Assembly: GCA_025210515.1 (NCBI GenBank)
Contig: JAOARM010000018.1
Span: forward strand, 90,839-154,838
Length of the DNA stretch: 64,000 nt
DNA from: Vallitalea sp.
GTDB taxonomy: Bacteria; Bacillota; Clostridia; Lachnospirales; Vallitaleaceae
Reading direction: 5' to 3'
Position numbers and translations under genes: made by a program. Under the pieces are notes generated by a model that saw only the letters and a list, made by a program, of their open reading frames with translations, searched no databases and was not told the origin of the DNA. The stretch's first letter is position 1. Every line of letters starts with the position of its first letter. Positions 29,725-38,887 of the stretch are shown here, one piece after another.

Positions 29725-29777
29725 CTAAGCCTCCAATATTCAAGTTGTTATAACTCTATATAATTCATTATGAGATT

Positions 29778-29808
29778 AGTATAAACTTTATAGTCACTAT
29801 AAAGTCAA
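29778..29808 (-). promoter_or_regulatory. MerR-type promoter/operator of the MATE gene
   Basis: -35 TTGACT (29803-29808) and -10 TATACT (29778-29783) are 19 bp apart, the over-long spacing typical of MerR control. A perfect palindrome with arms ACTTTATAG and CTATAAAGT and a 3-bp centre (29785-29805) fills the spacer. Confidence 0.9.
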
Positions 29809-29840
29809 TAGGATTATTGAATTTTTATAAAAAATCAACA

Positions 29841-29874
29841 AAAAGACCCATGTATTATATTAAATACATAGGCC
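29841..29874 (-). terminator. Terminator after the MerR gene
   Basis: GGCCTATGTATTT/AATACATGGGTC stem followed by TTTTTGTTG on the minus strand, 14 bp beyond the MerR stop codon. Confidence 0.75.
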
Positions 29875-29887
29875 TATTTAATAATTC

Positions 29888-30715
29888 CTATTCAGCTAAT
29901 GGTATAATAAGCTCTTGTAAGAATTCTTCTTCATAATTAATAATAAATGAGCCCACTATTGACCGTATTAAAACAGTATTCTTTGTCTTTAGCATATTCG
30001 CCTTTGCAAAATCTAATATTTTAACAAATGTATTCTTTAAGTCATCTGGCTTACCTTTATGATATGCAGTGATACATCTTCCTAGTGTATATTTTTCAAT
30101 ATTTTCATCATCAAAATCAGGCAAACTGTAGGGTAATAGAATTTTATTAATTAAAGCATCATCATCTTTAATAATAAAATCAAATGGACCAATAAATATT
30201 AAGCCGTGATTATGACCTACTTCTGAATAGTTTGGATACTTTTCGGATATTTCTCTTATCTTTTTTTCAATTTCATACCATCCATTAGCATCATCACAAT
30301 CACCTATAATTCCAACTAAATCATTATATTTTTTTATAGTAGGATTGTCTTTGATCTTTTCATATTCGGCAATTGATTTTTCAGCTATTTCAACAATACT
30401 TTCAACATTAGTAACAATTGATTGATATTTTTCTATTTTATTTTCTAATAATGTCTTTTGACTTTTAATGATGTGTAATTTCTTATCTATAGATGTAATT
30501 TTTTGATTACTCATAATTTCTTCCAATGATAAGCCTAATAACTTATTGAATTTTATTATATCAACCATCATAAACTGATCGGTAGTATAATATCTATACT
30601 TACTATTTTGATCAACAAAATTCGGTTTTAATAAACCTATCTTATCATAATATCTTAAAGTCTGTGTATCAATATTTTTAGTCTTTGCAAAATCACTTAT
30701 CTTATATTTTTTCAA
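29888..30715 (-). CDS. MerR-family transcriptional regulator with effector-binding domain
   Basis: This 275-residue protein has an N-terminal MerR helix-turn-helix (KISDFAKTKNIDTQTLRYYD, then IGLLKP and YRYYTTDQ), a dimerisation coiled coil at about 80-125, and a C-terminal ~150-residue domain resembling the GyrI-like effector-binding domains of BltR/BmrR-type multidrug regulators (GHNHGLIFIGPFDF). It should twist the 19-bp spacer of the MATE promoter downstream when bound to a drug-like ligand. A terminator separates the two genes. Confidence 0.9.
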   Translation of the reverse strand: MKKYKISDFAKTKNIDTQTLRYYDKIGLLKPNFVDQNSKYRYYTTDQFMMVDIIKFNKLLGLSLEEIMSNQKITSIDKKLHIIKSQKTLLENKIEKYQSIVTNVESIVEIAEKSIAEYEKIKDNPTIKKYNDLVGIIGDCDDANGWYEIEKKIREISEKYPNYSEVGHNHGLIFIGPFDFIIKDDDALINKILLPYSLPDFDDENIEKYTLGRCITAYHKGKPDDLKNTFVKILDFAKANMLKTKNTVLIRSIVGSFIINYEEEFLQELIIPLAE

Positions 30716-30923
30716 TTAATAATCACCCTATTTATTTTTTTATATACTTAAATCAACTCAATTTATATTGATTTAATATTGCATGGTTTAGATTTTATAG
30801 CTATAGTACTATATTATCAGTTTTTGGTTGTTTAGTCTAAAGGAATATAGAAAAACCAAGAATAAAATCCATTAAGTATATAAATAATAATAAAGCTACC
30901 CACTTAGATTAAAGGAGAATAAA

Positions 30924-31430
30924 ATGAAAACTATAATTCTAATCATAATACTTCAGCTATTATATGTTCCCTTTCTTACAATGAGGACTATTTTTATGGT
31001 TAAAAACAATGGTATACTTGCTTCTGTTTTTGGTTTTTTTGAAGCATCAGTTTATATTTTTGGTATATCACTGGTTATTACTGGTAATCAAACTTTTTTA
31101 ACTATGTTTATTTATGCTGTAAGTTTTGGAGTTGGGATATATATTGGTAATTATTTAGAAAAGAAATTAGCAATCGGATACATTACGTACTATATAAGTT
31201 TAACCCATGAAAACCAACCATTCGTTGAAAAGCTAAGGTTAAATAACTTTGAAGTAACAATTTATGAAGGTTATGGTAAAAATGGTATTCGTTATCAATT
31301 AGATATACTCATTGATAGACATGATGAAGATACACTTTTACAACTAGTCCAAAAGCATGAACCAGATGCTTTTATTATTTCTTTTGAACCGAGAAAGTTC
31401 AAAAAAAGATATAGTTCTATGTTTAAATAA
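30924..31430 (+). CDS. DUF2179 / UPF0316 membrane protein (YebE-like)
   Basis: This 168-residue protein has three membrane spans in the first 85 residues, with the signature MRTIFMVKNNGILASVFGFF, followed by a soluble DUF2179 domain (LRLNNFEVTIYEGYGKNGIR, LQLVQKHEPDAFIISFEPRK). Family length and layout match. The family has no established function. AAAGGAG precedes the ATG and a terminator follows. It is transcribed alone. Confidence 0.9.
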   Translation: MKTIILIIILQLLYVPFLTMRTIFMVKNNGILASVFGFFEASVYIFGISLVITGNQTFLTMFIYAVSFGVGIYIGNYLEKKLAIGYITYYISLTHENQPFVEKLRLNNFEVTIYEGYGKNGIRYQLDILIDRHDEDTLLQLVQKHEPDAFIISFEPRKFKKRYSSMFK

Positions 31431-31523
31431 TATAAGATAATTGTATAATTATATTTATCTCAATGCATCTAAGCAATAGCTTATTAATATAGTAATAACT
31501 TTTTCATCAAACCTATTAATCAA

Positions 31524-31560
31524 AAAAACGCAGTAATATTCTATTACTACGTTTTCTTAA
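31524..31560. terminator. Bidirectional terminator between the DUF2179 gene and arcC
   Basis: AAAACGCAGTAATA/ATTACTACGTTTT stem with a 4-nt loop; T tracts on both strands; the genes converge here. Confidence 0.85.
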
Positions 31561-31583
31561 TATTTAATAAACAACTTACTGTT

Positions 31584-32540
31584 TTAATTATGAATAATAG
31601 TTCCACTTTCCCCTTTAATAACAAGAGGTGCTTTTTCTAGAGAAGCGATAACTGCACGTCTTCCTTCTCCACTTTTAACAAAATCAATAGCTGCTTGAAC
31701 TTTTGGAAGCATACTACCTGGAGCAAAATGTCCTTCTGCACAGTATTTTTCTGCTTCTTCAACTGATATACTGTCTAAATCTTCTTGATTAGGTTTACCC
31801 CAATTAATAGAAACTCTATCTACAGCTGTTAAGATAAAAAGAAAGTCTGCATCAACAACTTCTGCAAGTTTCGCAGATGCAAAATCTTTGTCTATTACAG
31901 CTGGAACTCCAACGTAATCTCCGTTTTCATCTTCAACTACTGGAACTCCTCCACCGCCACAAGCAATAACGATAAATTCATTATCTAACATATTAACGAT
32001 AGAATCTTTTTCAACAATTACTTTTGGTTTTGGTGAAGGCACCATTCTTCTATATCCTCTACCAGCATCATCTTTAATAACTAGACCTTCATTTTCAGCC
32101 ATAAGCTTTTCTGCTTCTTCTTTAGTATAATAACTTCCAATAGGTTTAGTAGGATTTTTGAATGCTTCATCCTCTTTATCCACTCCTATTTGAGTTATTA
32201 CAGTAGCTACATGCCAAGGCATTCCTTGATTAAGAAGCTCTTTTTTAATTCCTTTTTGAAGATGATAACCTATATATCCTTGGCTCATTGCTGTACATTC
32301 TGGAAGTTCAAAAGGAACTATTTTATCATTTTCTTTTGAAGCTTCTTCAAAAGCTAAATTAATCATACCAACTTGAGGGCCATTTCCATGACAAATAATA
32401 ATTTCATTTCCTTGAGCTATAAGATTTACTAATGCTTTTGAAGCAATCGCTACTTTTTCTTCTTGCTCTTTAGGTGTTTTCCCTAAAGCATTTCCGCCAA
32501 GAGCAATTACAATTCTGTGTAATGCATTTTTATAAGACAT
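31584..32540 (-). CDS. arcC: Carbamate kinase
   Basis: This 318-residue enzyme makes ATP from carbamoyl phosphate and ADP, the energy-yielding last step of agmatine catabolism here. Signature blocks: RIVIALGGNALGK, ICHGNGPQVGMI, ECTAMSQGYIGYHLQ, FIVIACGGGGVPVV, VIDKDFASAKLAEVVDADFL and GSMLPKVQAAIDFV. It is the last gene of the agmatine cluster. A perfect hairpin lies between it and the permease gene upstream, so its level may be set separately. Confidence 0.96.
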   Translation of the reverse strand: MSYKNALHRIVIALGGNALGKTPKEQEEKVAIASKALVNLIAQGNEIIICHGNGPQVGMINLAFEEASKENDKIVPFELPECTAMSQGYIGYHLQKGIKKELLNQGMPWHVATVITQIGVDKEDEAFKNPTKPIGSYYTKEEAEKLMAENEGLVIKDDAGRGYRRMVPSPKPKVIVEKDSIVNMLDNEFIVIACGGGGVPVVEDENGDYVGVPAVIDKDFASAKLAEVVDADFLFILTAVDRVSINWGKPNQEDLDSISVEEAEKYCAEGHFAPGSMLPKVQAAIDFVKSGEGRRAVIASLEKAPLVIKGESGTIIHN

Positions 32541-32591
32541 TTTTATTCTCCTTTGTTATCAATTCTACTTACTTTATAGTATATTATTAAA

Positions 32592-32630
32592 AAATGAGAA
32601 ATTGAAAGGTCATGCTAATCATGACCTTTC
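32592..32630 (-). terminator. Hairpin between permease gene and arcC (possible attenuator)
   Basis: A perfect stem GAAAGGTCATG/CATGACCTTTC with a 5-nt loop lies in the 107-bp gap, followed on the minus strand by a T-rich but interrupted tail. It could partially terminate, or stabilise the upstream mRNA. Confidence 0.6.
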
Positions 32631-32647
32631 CAGCAAATAATTTATTT

Positions 32648-34003
32648 CTATTTATGACTCTTTCTGTAAAGAACTAAACCATATAGTGTTGTTATTCCTG
32701 TTCCAATAATCAATGTAAGATGGTACAGAGGATCCCATCCTTCACCTGTTACAAATAGAAGAATAATACCAAGAGCGATAAATAAGAATCCAATTCCACT
32801 TGAAAAATATAATCCAAATTTACCAAAAGGAACTTTATAAGGTCTTGGTGTATCTTTATCAGTATTTCTCAGCTTAACTGCTGCTGGGAATAACCACAGA
32901 TAAGGTAAGAAGAATACTAAGAAACTAAATGATAATATAGTCCAGAAAGCTTCATTAGCACTTCCGCTAAGAGCGAAGTTAAATACAATTAATACAGTTG
33001 AAATAACACCCATTAATATATATGAATAATCTGGAGTATTATATTTTGCATTTCTATGTCCAAGTACTTTTGTTTTCTTAGTAAATTCTGCTTCGTCAAG
33101 AACCTCAACTCCACCTAATGTCCAAGATATCATATTTGATACAAGTGTGAAGAGTGCTACAACAATAATAACATTAAATACTGCTGTTTGTGCTCCACCA
33201 AATACGCTACATAATTCTTTTATTGCAACTAAGAATCCATCAAGTGGATCAATTGCATCTGCTGGGATAGCAACTAATACACCAAATGTACCAATAATGT
33301 AAAGAGCTGCGATAAGTACACCTGCTAAAACTGTCATCTTTGGAATATTTTTCCCAGGATCATCTATTTCTGATGCAATAGAACTAATTAATTCAAAACC
33401 TAAAAGGTTATAAACAATAGCTGAACTAAAAGCAATAGTATCAAAATCGAATGACAATGAGAAACTTGATAATGAGAAGTCATTTGCAAAACCATTTTGA
33501 ACACCGTATACAACTCCCAATAAACCAAATACAACTAATAAACTAACTTTTAAAATAGCAGCAATGTTAGTAACAGTAATACTAAGGTCAACGCCTCTAA
33601 TACCAATATATACTACTACCCAACACATAAATATAGCTATTCCGCCAGAAGCCCACATACTCATATCAGGTGCAAAAGCTAATGCAAACCATGTACTAAA
33701 TGCGATGAATACTGCTGGCATCCAAAATGCTACGTTTACCCAATAAAACCATGCTACTAGAGTTGCTTGCAATTCACCAAATGCTCTTTTAACCCATGCA
33801 TATATACCACCATCTTCAGGATATGCTGCACCAAGTTCTGCGTTAATTAAACCATAAGGTATAAAGAATAACAGCGTTGTTAAAAGCCAAATTGTTATTG
33901 ATGATACACCCATAGCTGCTGGAGCTACAAATGTATCTAATACAACTATACCACATACTGTAAATGAAACCATTTTAAACAAACTTACTTTTTTTTGTTC
34001 CAT
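32648..34003 (-). CDS. APC-family amino acid/amine permease, probable agmatine-putrescine antiporter
   Basis: This 451-residue, twelve-span APC permease begins KMVSFTVCGIVVLDTFVAPAA and has YPEDGGIYAWVKRAFGE, a typical glutamate/GABA-antiporter-like block. Its place between agmatine deiminase and carbamate kinase is that of AguD, which exchanges extracellular agmatine for the putrescine made by the pathway. The substrate is inferred from context only. GTAAAGGAGAGG precedes the ATG. Confidence 0.85.
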   Translation of the reverse strand: MEQKKVSLFKMVSFTVCGIVVLDTFVAPAAMGVSSITIWLLTTLLFFIPYGLINAELGAAYPEDGGIYAWVKRAFGELQATLVAWFYWVNVAFWMPAVFIAFSTWFALAFAPDMSMWASGGIAIFMCWVVVYIGIRGVDLSITVTNIAAILKVSLLVVFGLLGVVYGVQNGFANDFSLSSFSLSFDFDTIAFSSAIVYNLLGFELISSIASEIDDPGKNIPKMTVLAGVLIAALYIIGTFGVLVAIPADAIDPLDGFLVAIKELCSVFGGAQTAVFNVIIVVALFTLVSNMISWTLGGVEVLDEAEFTKKTKVLGHRNAKYNTPDYSYILMGVISTVLIVFNFALSGSANEAFWTILSFSFLVFFLPYLWLFPAAVKLRNTDKDTPRPYKVPFGKFGLYFSSGIGFLFIALGIILLFVTGEGWDPLYHLTLIIGTGITTLYGLVLYRKSHK

Positions 34004-34038
34004 GTTACCTCTCCTTTACTTTTAGGATATGATTTTAT

Positions 34039-35148
34039 TTATTTTTTCCCTAAAGGTTGTTGTTGAGTAATACAATGGATATTTCCTCCACCTAGTATTA
34101 TCTCTCTTGCATATATTCCAACAACTTCTCTATTAGGGAATACTTCACTTAATGTTTCAATAGCTTTTTTATCATAAATATCATCACCAAATAGAGGTAA
34201 AATTACAGCTTTATTTGCGATATAAAAGTTTGCATAAGAAGCCGCTTGTCTATCTCCTTCATTTCTTGGTAGAGTACCATCAACAGCGTCTACTCCTTCA
34301 CTTTCTTCCTTAGTGATTAATACTTCATTTGGAATGTGTAGCTTATGAATTGTAATCTTTCTTCCTTTTGCATCTGTTTCATTTGATAAATAATCAAATG
34401 CTGCTTTTGAAAGTGGGTATTGAGGATCCTTTTCATCTTCTGTCCAAGCAAGAGCTAATACTCCTGGTGCACAGTAGTGAACAATATTATCTACATGTTC
34501 ATTAGTTTCATCTAGATATATACCATTTGGAAGCCATAATACTTTTTCTACACCCATATATTCTTTTAAAGTATTTTCTATTTCTTCTTTTGACATATGA
34601 GGATTTCTACTTTCATCAAGTAAGCATGCCTCAGTTACGATAGCTGTTCCATCACCATCTGAATGAATTGAGCCACCTTCTAATACAAATTCTTCTAATG
34701 AATAGTAATCTACATTTTCAATTTCACAAACTTTTCTAGCTACTTTATCATCTTTGTCCCAAGGGAAATAAAGACCATCAACTAATCCTCCCCAAGCATT
34801 AAAACGCCAATCTACACCACGAACATCTCCTGCATCATTAACTACAAATGTAGGTCCAATATCTCTCATCCAAGAATCGTCATTTGACATTTCAACTACA
34901 CGTACATTACTACTAAGTGCTTCTCTTGCAGCTTCATATTGTCTGTCAGATACACACATTGTTACTTCTTCGTACTTAGCAATTGCTTCTGCTACTTCTA
35001 CAAATGCTTTTTGTGCTGGCTTTGCTCCAAGTCTCCAGTTATCAGTTCTTTCAGGCCAAACCATCCAACAACCTTTGTGTTCTTCAAATTCACCTGGCAT
35101 TCTATAACCATCTTTTTTTGGTGTACTATTTTTAATTCTATTTGACAT
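34039..35148 (-). CDS. aguA: Agmatine deiminase
   Basis: This 369-residue enzyme hydrolyses agmatine to N-carbamoylputrescine and ammonia. Family blocks: [71 protein letters not shown], and the C-terminal catalytic cysteine in [17 protein letters not shown]. The full AguA length is retained. It is encoded between putrescine carbamoyltransferase and the permease, the usual order of an agmatine deiminase operon. Confidence 0.97.
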   Translation of the reverse strand: MSNRIKNSTPKKDGYRMPGEFEEHKGCWMVWPERTDNWRLGAKPAQKAFVEVAEAIAKYEEVTMCVSDRQYEAAREALSSNVRVVEMSNDDSWMRDIGPTFVVNDAGDVRGVDWRFNAWGGLVDGLYFPWDKDDKVARKVCEIENVDYYSLEEFVLEGGSIHSDGDGTAIVTEACLLDESRNPHMSKEEIENTLKEYMGVEKVLWLPNGIYLDETNEHVDNIVHYCAPGVLALAWTEDEKDPQYPLSKAAFDYLSNETDAKGRKITIHKLHIPNEVLITKEESEGVDAVDGTLPRNEGDRQAASYANFYIANKAVILPLFGDDIYDKKAIETLSEVFPNREVVGIYAREIILGGGNIHCITQQQPLGKK

Positions 35149-35189
35149 AGCCTTTATCCTCCAATACCAAAATTATTGTTGGCTGTATT

Positions 35190-36236
35190 TTATAATTTAT
35201 TTAAGAAATCATTTACTTTATCAGCATGCATCTTTTTAACTTCTTCACTTGGAGTTTCCATATATTTGTGAGTGAAGTATACTAAAATTGCCATTTGAGC
35301 TGTTAATCTGTTTTCAGCTTCATCAAAAGCAACTGAATATTCTCCTTCTAATGCTTCTCTTGTAACTTCTTCTTTATCATTAGCTGGTAAACAGTGAAGT
35401 AACATAGCACCTGGTTTTGCTTTGCTCATTAATTCTTCTGTGATTACATAATCAGGCATGAAAGCATTTAATCTTTCTTCTTTTTCATCTAATTGAGTTA
35501 CCCAGTAGAAACTATCTCCGTAAACTACATCACACTCACTAATTTTTTCAACATCATCAGTTATTTCATATGATGCACCTGTTTCTTTACAGTATTCATC
35601 TGCTAAATCAAGCCATTCTTGTTCCATTTGATATTTTACTGGTCCAATTTGTTTAAAGTTCATACCATATTTAGTACAAGTTAATAATAGTGAACGGCAA
35701 ACATCTGTAGCGTCACCCATGAATGCTAATGTTAAATCAGATAATTTTCTACCATCTGTAATATGCTCTTTAATAGTGAATAAGTCTGCAAGCATTTGAG
35801 TTGGATGGAATCTTGTATCTAGACCATTAATAACAGGTACTGTTGACATTTTGCATAATGCATCAACTGTTTCAGGATCGTTTGTACGAGCCATTACGAT
35901 ATCACACATTCTTGATAATACTCTTGCTGTATCATCAATTGATTCTTTTGCTCCAAGATGAATATCTCTTGGTGATAAGAATAATCCATGTCCGCCAAGA
36001 AGTGTTGCAGCAACTTCAAAAGAAACTCTTGTTCTTGTTGAACCAGCTTCAAAAATCATACCAACAGATTTATTTTCAAAAAGTTTAGGAATAGCATTAT
36101 CTTTTCTTGCATCTTTTAATAATGCCATTAATTCCATCATGTCATCCATTTCTTTAGTTGTAAAATCTTTCATTGAGATCATGTGTTTCATATTTTCTTT
36201 TTTTAAGTTAGTTGCACTTGAGCTAGGTAATTTCAT
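35190..36236 (-). CDS. ptcA: Putrescine carbamoyltransferase
   Basis: This 348-residue enzyme runs in the catabolic direction, splitting N-carbamoylputrescine with phosphate into putrescine and carbamoyl phosphate. Carbamoyl-phosphate site STRTR (FEAGSTRTRVSFEVA), HPTQMLADL, and the C-terminal LLHCLPA are present. DSFYWVTQLDEKEERLNAF in place of the ornithine-binding segment, a C-terminal helical extension, and linkage to aguA all favour putrescine over ornithine as substrate. AAAGGAG lies 7 bp before the ATG. Confidence 0.93.
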   Translation of the reverse strand: MKLPSSSATNLKKENMKHMISMKDFTTKEMDDMMELMALLKDARKDNAIPKLFENKSVGMIFEAGSTRTRVSFEVAATLLGGHGLFLSPRDIHLGAKESIDDTARVLSRMCDIVMARTNDPETVDALCKMSTVPVINGLDTRFHPTQMLADLFTIKEHITDGRKLSDLTLAFMGDATDVCRSLLLTCTKYGMNFKQIGPVKYQMEQEWLDLADEYCKETGASYEITDDVEKISECDVVYGDSFYWVTQLDEKEERLNAFMPDYVITEELMSKAKPGAMLLHCLPANDKEEVTREALEGEYSVAFDEAENRLTAQMAILVYFTHKYMETPSEEVKKMHADKVNDFLNKL

Positions 36237-36332
36237 AATAATTCTCCTTTTAAATGTTATATTTTATATTGTTTTAATTTGGTTTATATATTATGAATTA
36301 TTATTCTATTATTATAGAATTTAATTCACTAA

Positions 36333-37820
36333 TTACTTATTTATATATATTTCTTCTAAATCTCTAGCTTTATTCTTATGTCTTGTGCTATAAGAGACAA
36401 TAATTATCAAAATCAAGTTAATCAAGGCAGGGACTAGAGTGTAGAATTCCCATGGCTCAGGTATAATAGTTAATTGAGATATACAACCAATTACATTCAC
36501 CATAAGACCACCAATCATACCAGCAATAATTCCATATGTGTTTACCCACTTTGATTTTAATGCAAAAACAAATGGGAAAAATAACACACCAAATTGCAAA
36601 GTAAATGCAAAAATAGTTAAATCATATATATTAGTGCTAGCAAGTCCACATATAGCAGATAATACCCCTACAATTATAACGAATATTTTTGTTGCTCTTA
36701 GCATTCTCTTATCTTTACTTTCTAAGTTACCACCATCTTTTTTAATAAATAGCGGTCTATATATATCATTAGAAAAAAGAACGGCTGTTGCAAATAACGA
36801 AGTACTTGCACTTGATAATATAGCTGCTAACAGTGATGCAACAAAAACGCCAAGACCAACAGGTCCTAAAAGTTGTTTCGCTAAAAATGGAATGAGTAGT
36901 TCAGCATCTTCTGCAAAAAGACTTGCGTCTAAAGTGCCATTAGATACTAAAGTAATACCAATTAGAGCAATAAATATTGGAATAAATCCTATTGTCCAAT
37001 AAAGCCCACCTGCAATTATCATTCCTTTTTTTGCAGTTTTTTCATCTTTTGCCATAAATGCTCTCTGAGCGATGTCTGGACTTGGGATATTTCCAAGACC
37101 CATTCCTGCCCACATAGCAATATACCTTATCCAAGATGTAAGATTATTTTCTCTTGGAAGTATATTCCAATAATCTTTTGGAGTGTGAGCAACAACATTT
37201 GATACTCCTCCAGCTACATCTATACCAACCAAGAGTATACTTATAAGTCCAATAAAAATTAAAATCATTTGAATAGCATCAGTCCAAACAACCGCTATAA
37301 GCCCTCCCATATAAGTAAAAGTCACAACAACAACTGTTGCTATAAGAAAGCCAATAATTAAGTTAATATCAAAAAGTATGTTAAGTATTTTCCCAATAGC
37401 AAGTAACTGTACTGCTGTCCAAATTACATATGTTGGAATCATAAGTGATGAAGCCAAATAGCCCGTTGTTTTTCCAAATCGGTAAGTATATAGTTCTCCG
37501 ACCGATCTAATTTTCAGCCTTCTCAAAATTTTAACAAAGAAAAGACCAATAATTATTAGGGCAAGTCCAGCTGCAAAAGGATCTTCAACCACACCAAAAA
37601 TACCATTATTATAAGCTGCACCAGTTGCACCAATAATAGTACCTCCACCCCAAAACGTGGCAAAGAGTGTTCCTACTATAAGCATTAGAGGTGCACCTCT
37701 TCCTGCTACTAAGTAGTCATCTGAGTTATTTACTTTCTTACTGGCAATTTTTCCAATAACAATAATACCAATAATAAAAAGTGTAATAATAATAAGTGGG
37801 ATAAGGTTATCAAAGTCCAT
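36333..37820 (-). CDS. Sodium:solute symporter (SSS family)
   Basis: This 495-residue membrane protein has about thirteen spans. SDDYLVAGRGAPLMLIVGTLFATFWGGGTIIG and the ASLLAAILSSASTSLFATAVLF sodium-site helix are SSS hallmarks. It is the first gene of the agmatine cluster (96 bp before ptcA), with a promoter just upstream. It may bring in agmatine, putrescine or another amine with sodium; the presence of a second transporter (the APC permease) in the same operon leaves its exact substrate open. Confidence 0.88.
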   Translation of the reverse strand: MDFDNLIPLIIITLFIIGIIVIGKIASKKVNNSDDYLVAGRGAPLMLIVGTLFATFWGGGTIIGATGAAYNNGIFGVVEDPFAAGLALIIIGLFFVKILRRLKIRSVGELYTYRFGKTTGYLASSLMIPTYVIWTAVQLLAIGKILNILFDINLIIGFLIATVVVVTFTYMGGLIAVVWTDAIQMILIFIGLISILLVGIDVAGGVSNVVAHTPKDYWNILPRENNLTSWIRYIAMWAGMGLGNIPSPDIAQRAFMAKDEKTAKKGMIIAGGLYWTIGFIPIFIALIGITLVSNGTLDASLFAEDAELLIPFLAKQLLGPVGLGVFVASLLAAILSSASTSLFATAVLFSNDIYRPLFIKKDGGNLESKDKRMLRATKIFVIIVGVLSAICGLASTNIYDLTIFAFTLQFGVLFFPFVFALKSKWVNTYGIIAGMIGGLMVNVIGCISQLTIIPEPWEFYTLVPALINLILIIIVSYSTRHKNKARDLEEIYINK

Positions 37821-37917
37821 AGTTTATAATCCTTTCACTATTTTTGTAACCATTTCATACTATCCCTTTTAGCTTTAGCACAAAGTTATGTTAAAATTGC
37901 TGAGTTTTTTCCATATC

Positions 37918-37945
37918 TCTATACTTATTTTGTTGAAACTTGCAA
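37918..37945 (-). promoter_or_regulatory. Probable promoter of the agmatine cluster
   Basis: On the minus strand -35 TTGCAA (37940-37945), 16 bp, -10 TATAGA (37918-37923), about 100 bp before the symporter start. The 345-bp divergent gap is shared with the Lrp-type regulator gene. Confidence 0.55.
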
Positions 37946-38103
37946 GTCTAAATGGGGCAGCAATATGTTTCTATGTCTTTATTATACATACGACTAATCT
38001 GTATGTCAACATTTTTTTGTCCATAAAACACCATTTATTATCATTTTATTACATTTTCATTTGCCGTTACGGACATTTTAATGAGCGAAACCTTGCACTA
38101 TTG

Positions 38104-38132
38104 TTGCGAATCGGTTATAATTATGCTATAAT
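38104..38132 (+). promoter_or_regulatory. Promoter of the Lrp/AsnC regulator gene
   Basis: -35 TTGCGA (38104-38109), 17 bp, -10 TATAAT (38127-38132), 52 bp before the regulator start codon. Confidence 0.8.
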
Positions 38133-38184
38133 ACATTGAGAATAAATCTATATATATTATGATAATATGTTAGGAGAATTATGT

Positions 38185-38667
38185 ATGGCTAAAAAAATAA
38201 AATCTTTTGATAAAATTGATTATAAAATTATAAAGGAATTGTCAAAGGACGCCAGAGCTTCTGCTTCAAAAATCGCAAAAGTTATTGACGTAAATGAAAG
38301 AACCGTAAGAAGACGAATAACTCATCTAGTGGAGTCAAAAGCCATCAGGGTTGCGACTATTGTTGATCCTAGCATGTTTGGTTATCATTCCATTGCAGAC
38401 ATTAATCTTAAAGTAGACGAAGAAATTTACGATGAGTTTGTAGAGTCTTGTAAGAAAAATCCAAATGTATGTTATATTGCATCTGGATGGGGAAAAGCTA
38501 ATCTTGCTATAGAAACAAGGTTTTTAGACAACGAAGAAATGCATGACTTTATTAATCACACTCTTCCTCAGACAAAAGGAATCGAAGTAATTAACTTCTT
38601 TATTATTCCAAAAATTATTTATAATATTGACCATTGGTTACCTGTTGAAAGCGATTTTAAAGAATAA
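38185..38667 (+). CDS. Lrp/AsnC-family transcriptional regulator
   Basis: About 160 residues from MAKKIKSFDKIDYKI, chosen because TTAGGAG lies 8 bp before it; an ATG 18 bp upstream overlaps that site. The N-terminal winged helix (IDYKIIKELSKDARASASKI, IDVNERTVRRRITHLVESKA) is followed by a RAM-type ligand domain with GWGKANLAIETRF. It is divergent from the agmatine cluster and is the natural candidate for its regulator. The ligand could be agmatine or an amino acid (inference). Confidence 0.9.
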   Translation: MAKKIKSFDKIDYKIIKELSKDARASASKIAKVIDVNERTVRRRITHLVESKAIRVATIVDPSMFGYHSIADINLKVDEEIYDEFVESCKKNPNVCYIASGWGKANLAIETRFLDNEEMHDFINHTLPQTKGIEVINFFIIPKIIYNIDHWLPVESDFKE

Positions 38668-38691
38668 ATTATTTTCATAAAGAACTTAAAA

Positions 38692-38874
38692 GGGCTGTCT
38701 CATAATACATTTTTAATATCAATATAAAGGAAGATAGACTAGTTTTAGCGGCATGCGAAGCCAGGACGGCGTAGCGCATACCCTTTAAACAGAACGTTTA
38801 AGGGTATGAATAGCTAAATCTAGTTTATCTTCCAAAAACTACAAACTTTAAAAAAATGTATTCTGAGACAGCTC
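38692..38874. repeat. 183-bp nested palindromic element (MITE-like or structured RNA)
   Basis: Outer arms GGGCTGTCTCATAATACATT and the complement of AATGTATTCTGAGACAGCTC (one or two mismatches) enclose a second pair, GGAAGATAGACTAG/CTAGTTTATCTTCC (38729-38833). Inside these lie two more hairpins: ATGCG-AAGCC/GGCGTAGCGCAT (38753-38779) and CATACCCTTTAAAC/GTTTAAGGGTATG (38777-38808). It sits between two convergent genes. The ends resemble insertion-sequence termini, but there is no gene inside and I see no clear target duplication. Confidence 0.8.
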
Positions 38875-38887
38875 TAGTTATAATTAT

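Noticed and set aside
35190..36236. Ornithine carbamoyltransferase of an arginine deiminase pathway
   Set aside because: No arcA is present, aguA is adjacent, and the SFYW segment with the C-terminal extension favours putrescine.
38692..38874. Complete insertion sequence of the GGCTGTCTC-ended type
   Set aside because: Contains no open frame, and no target-site duplication could be seen; at most a non-autonomous derivative.
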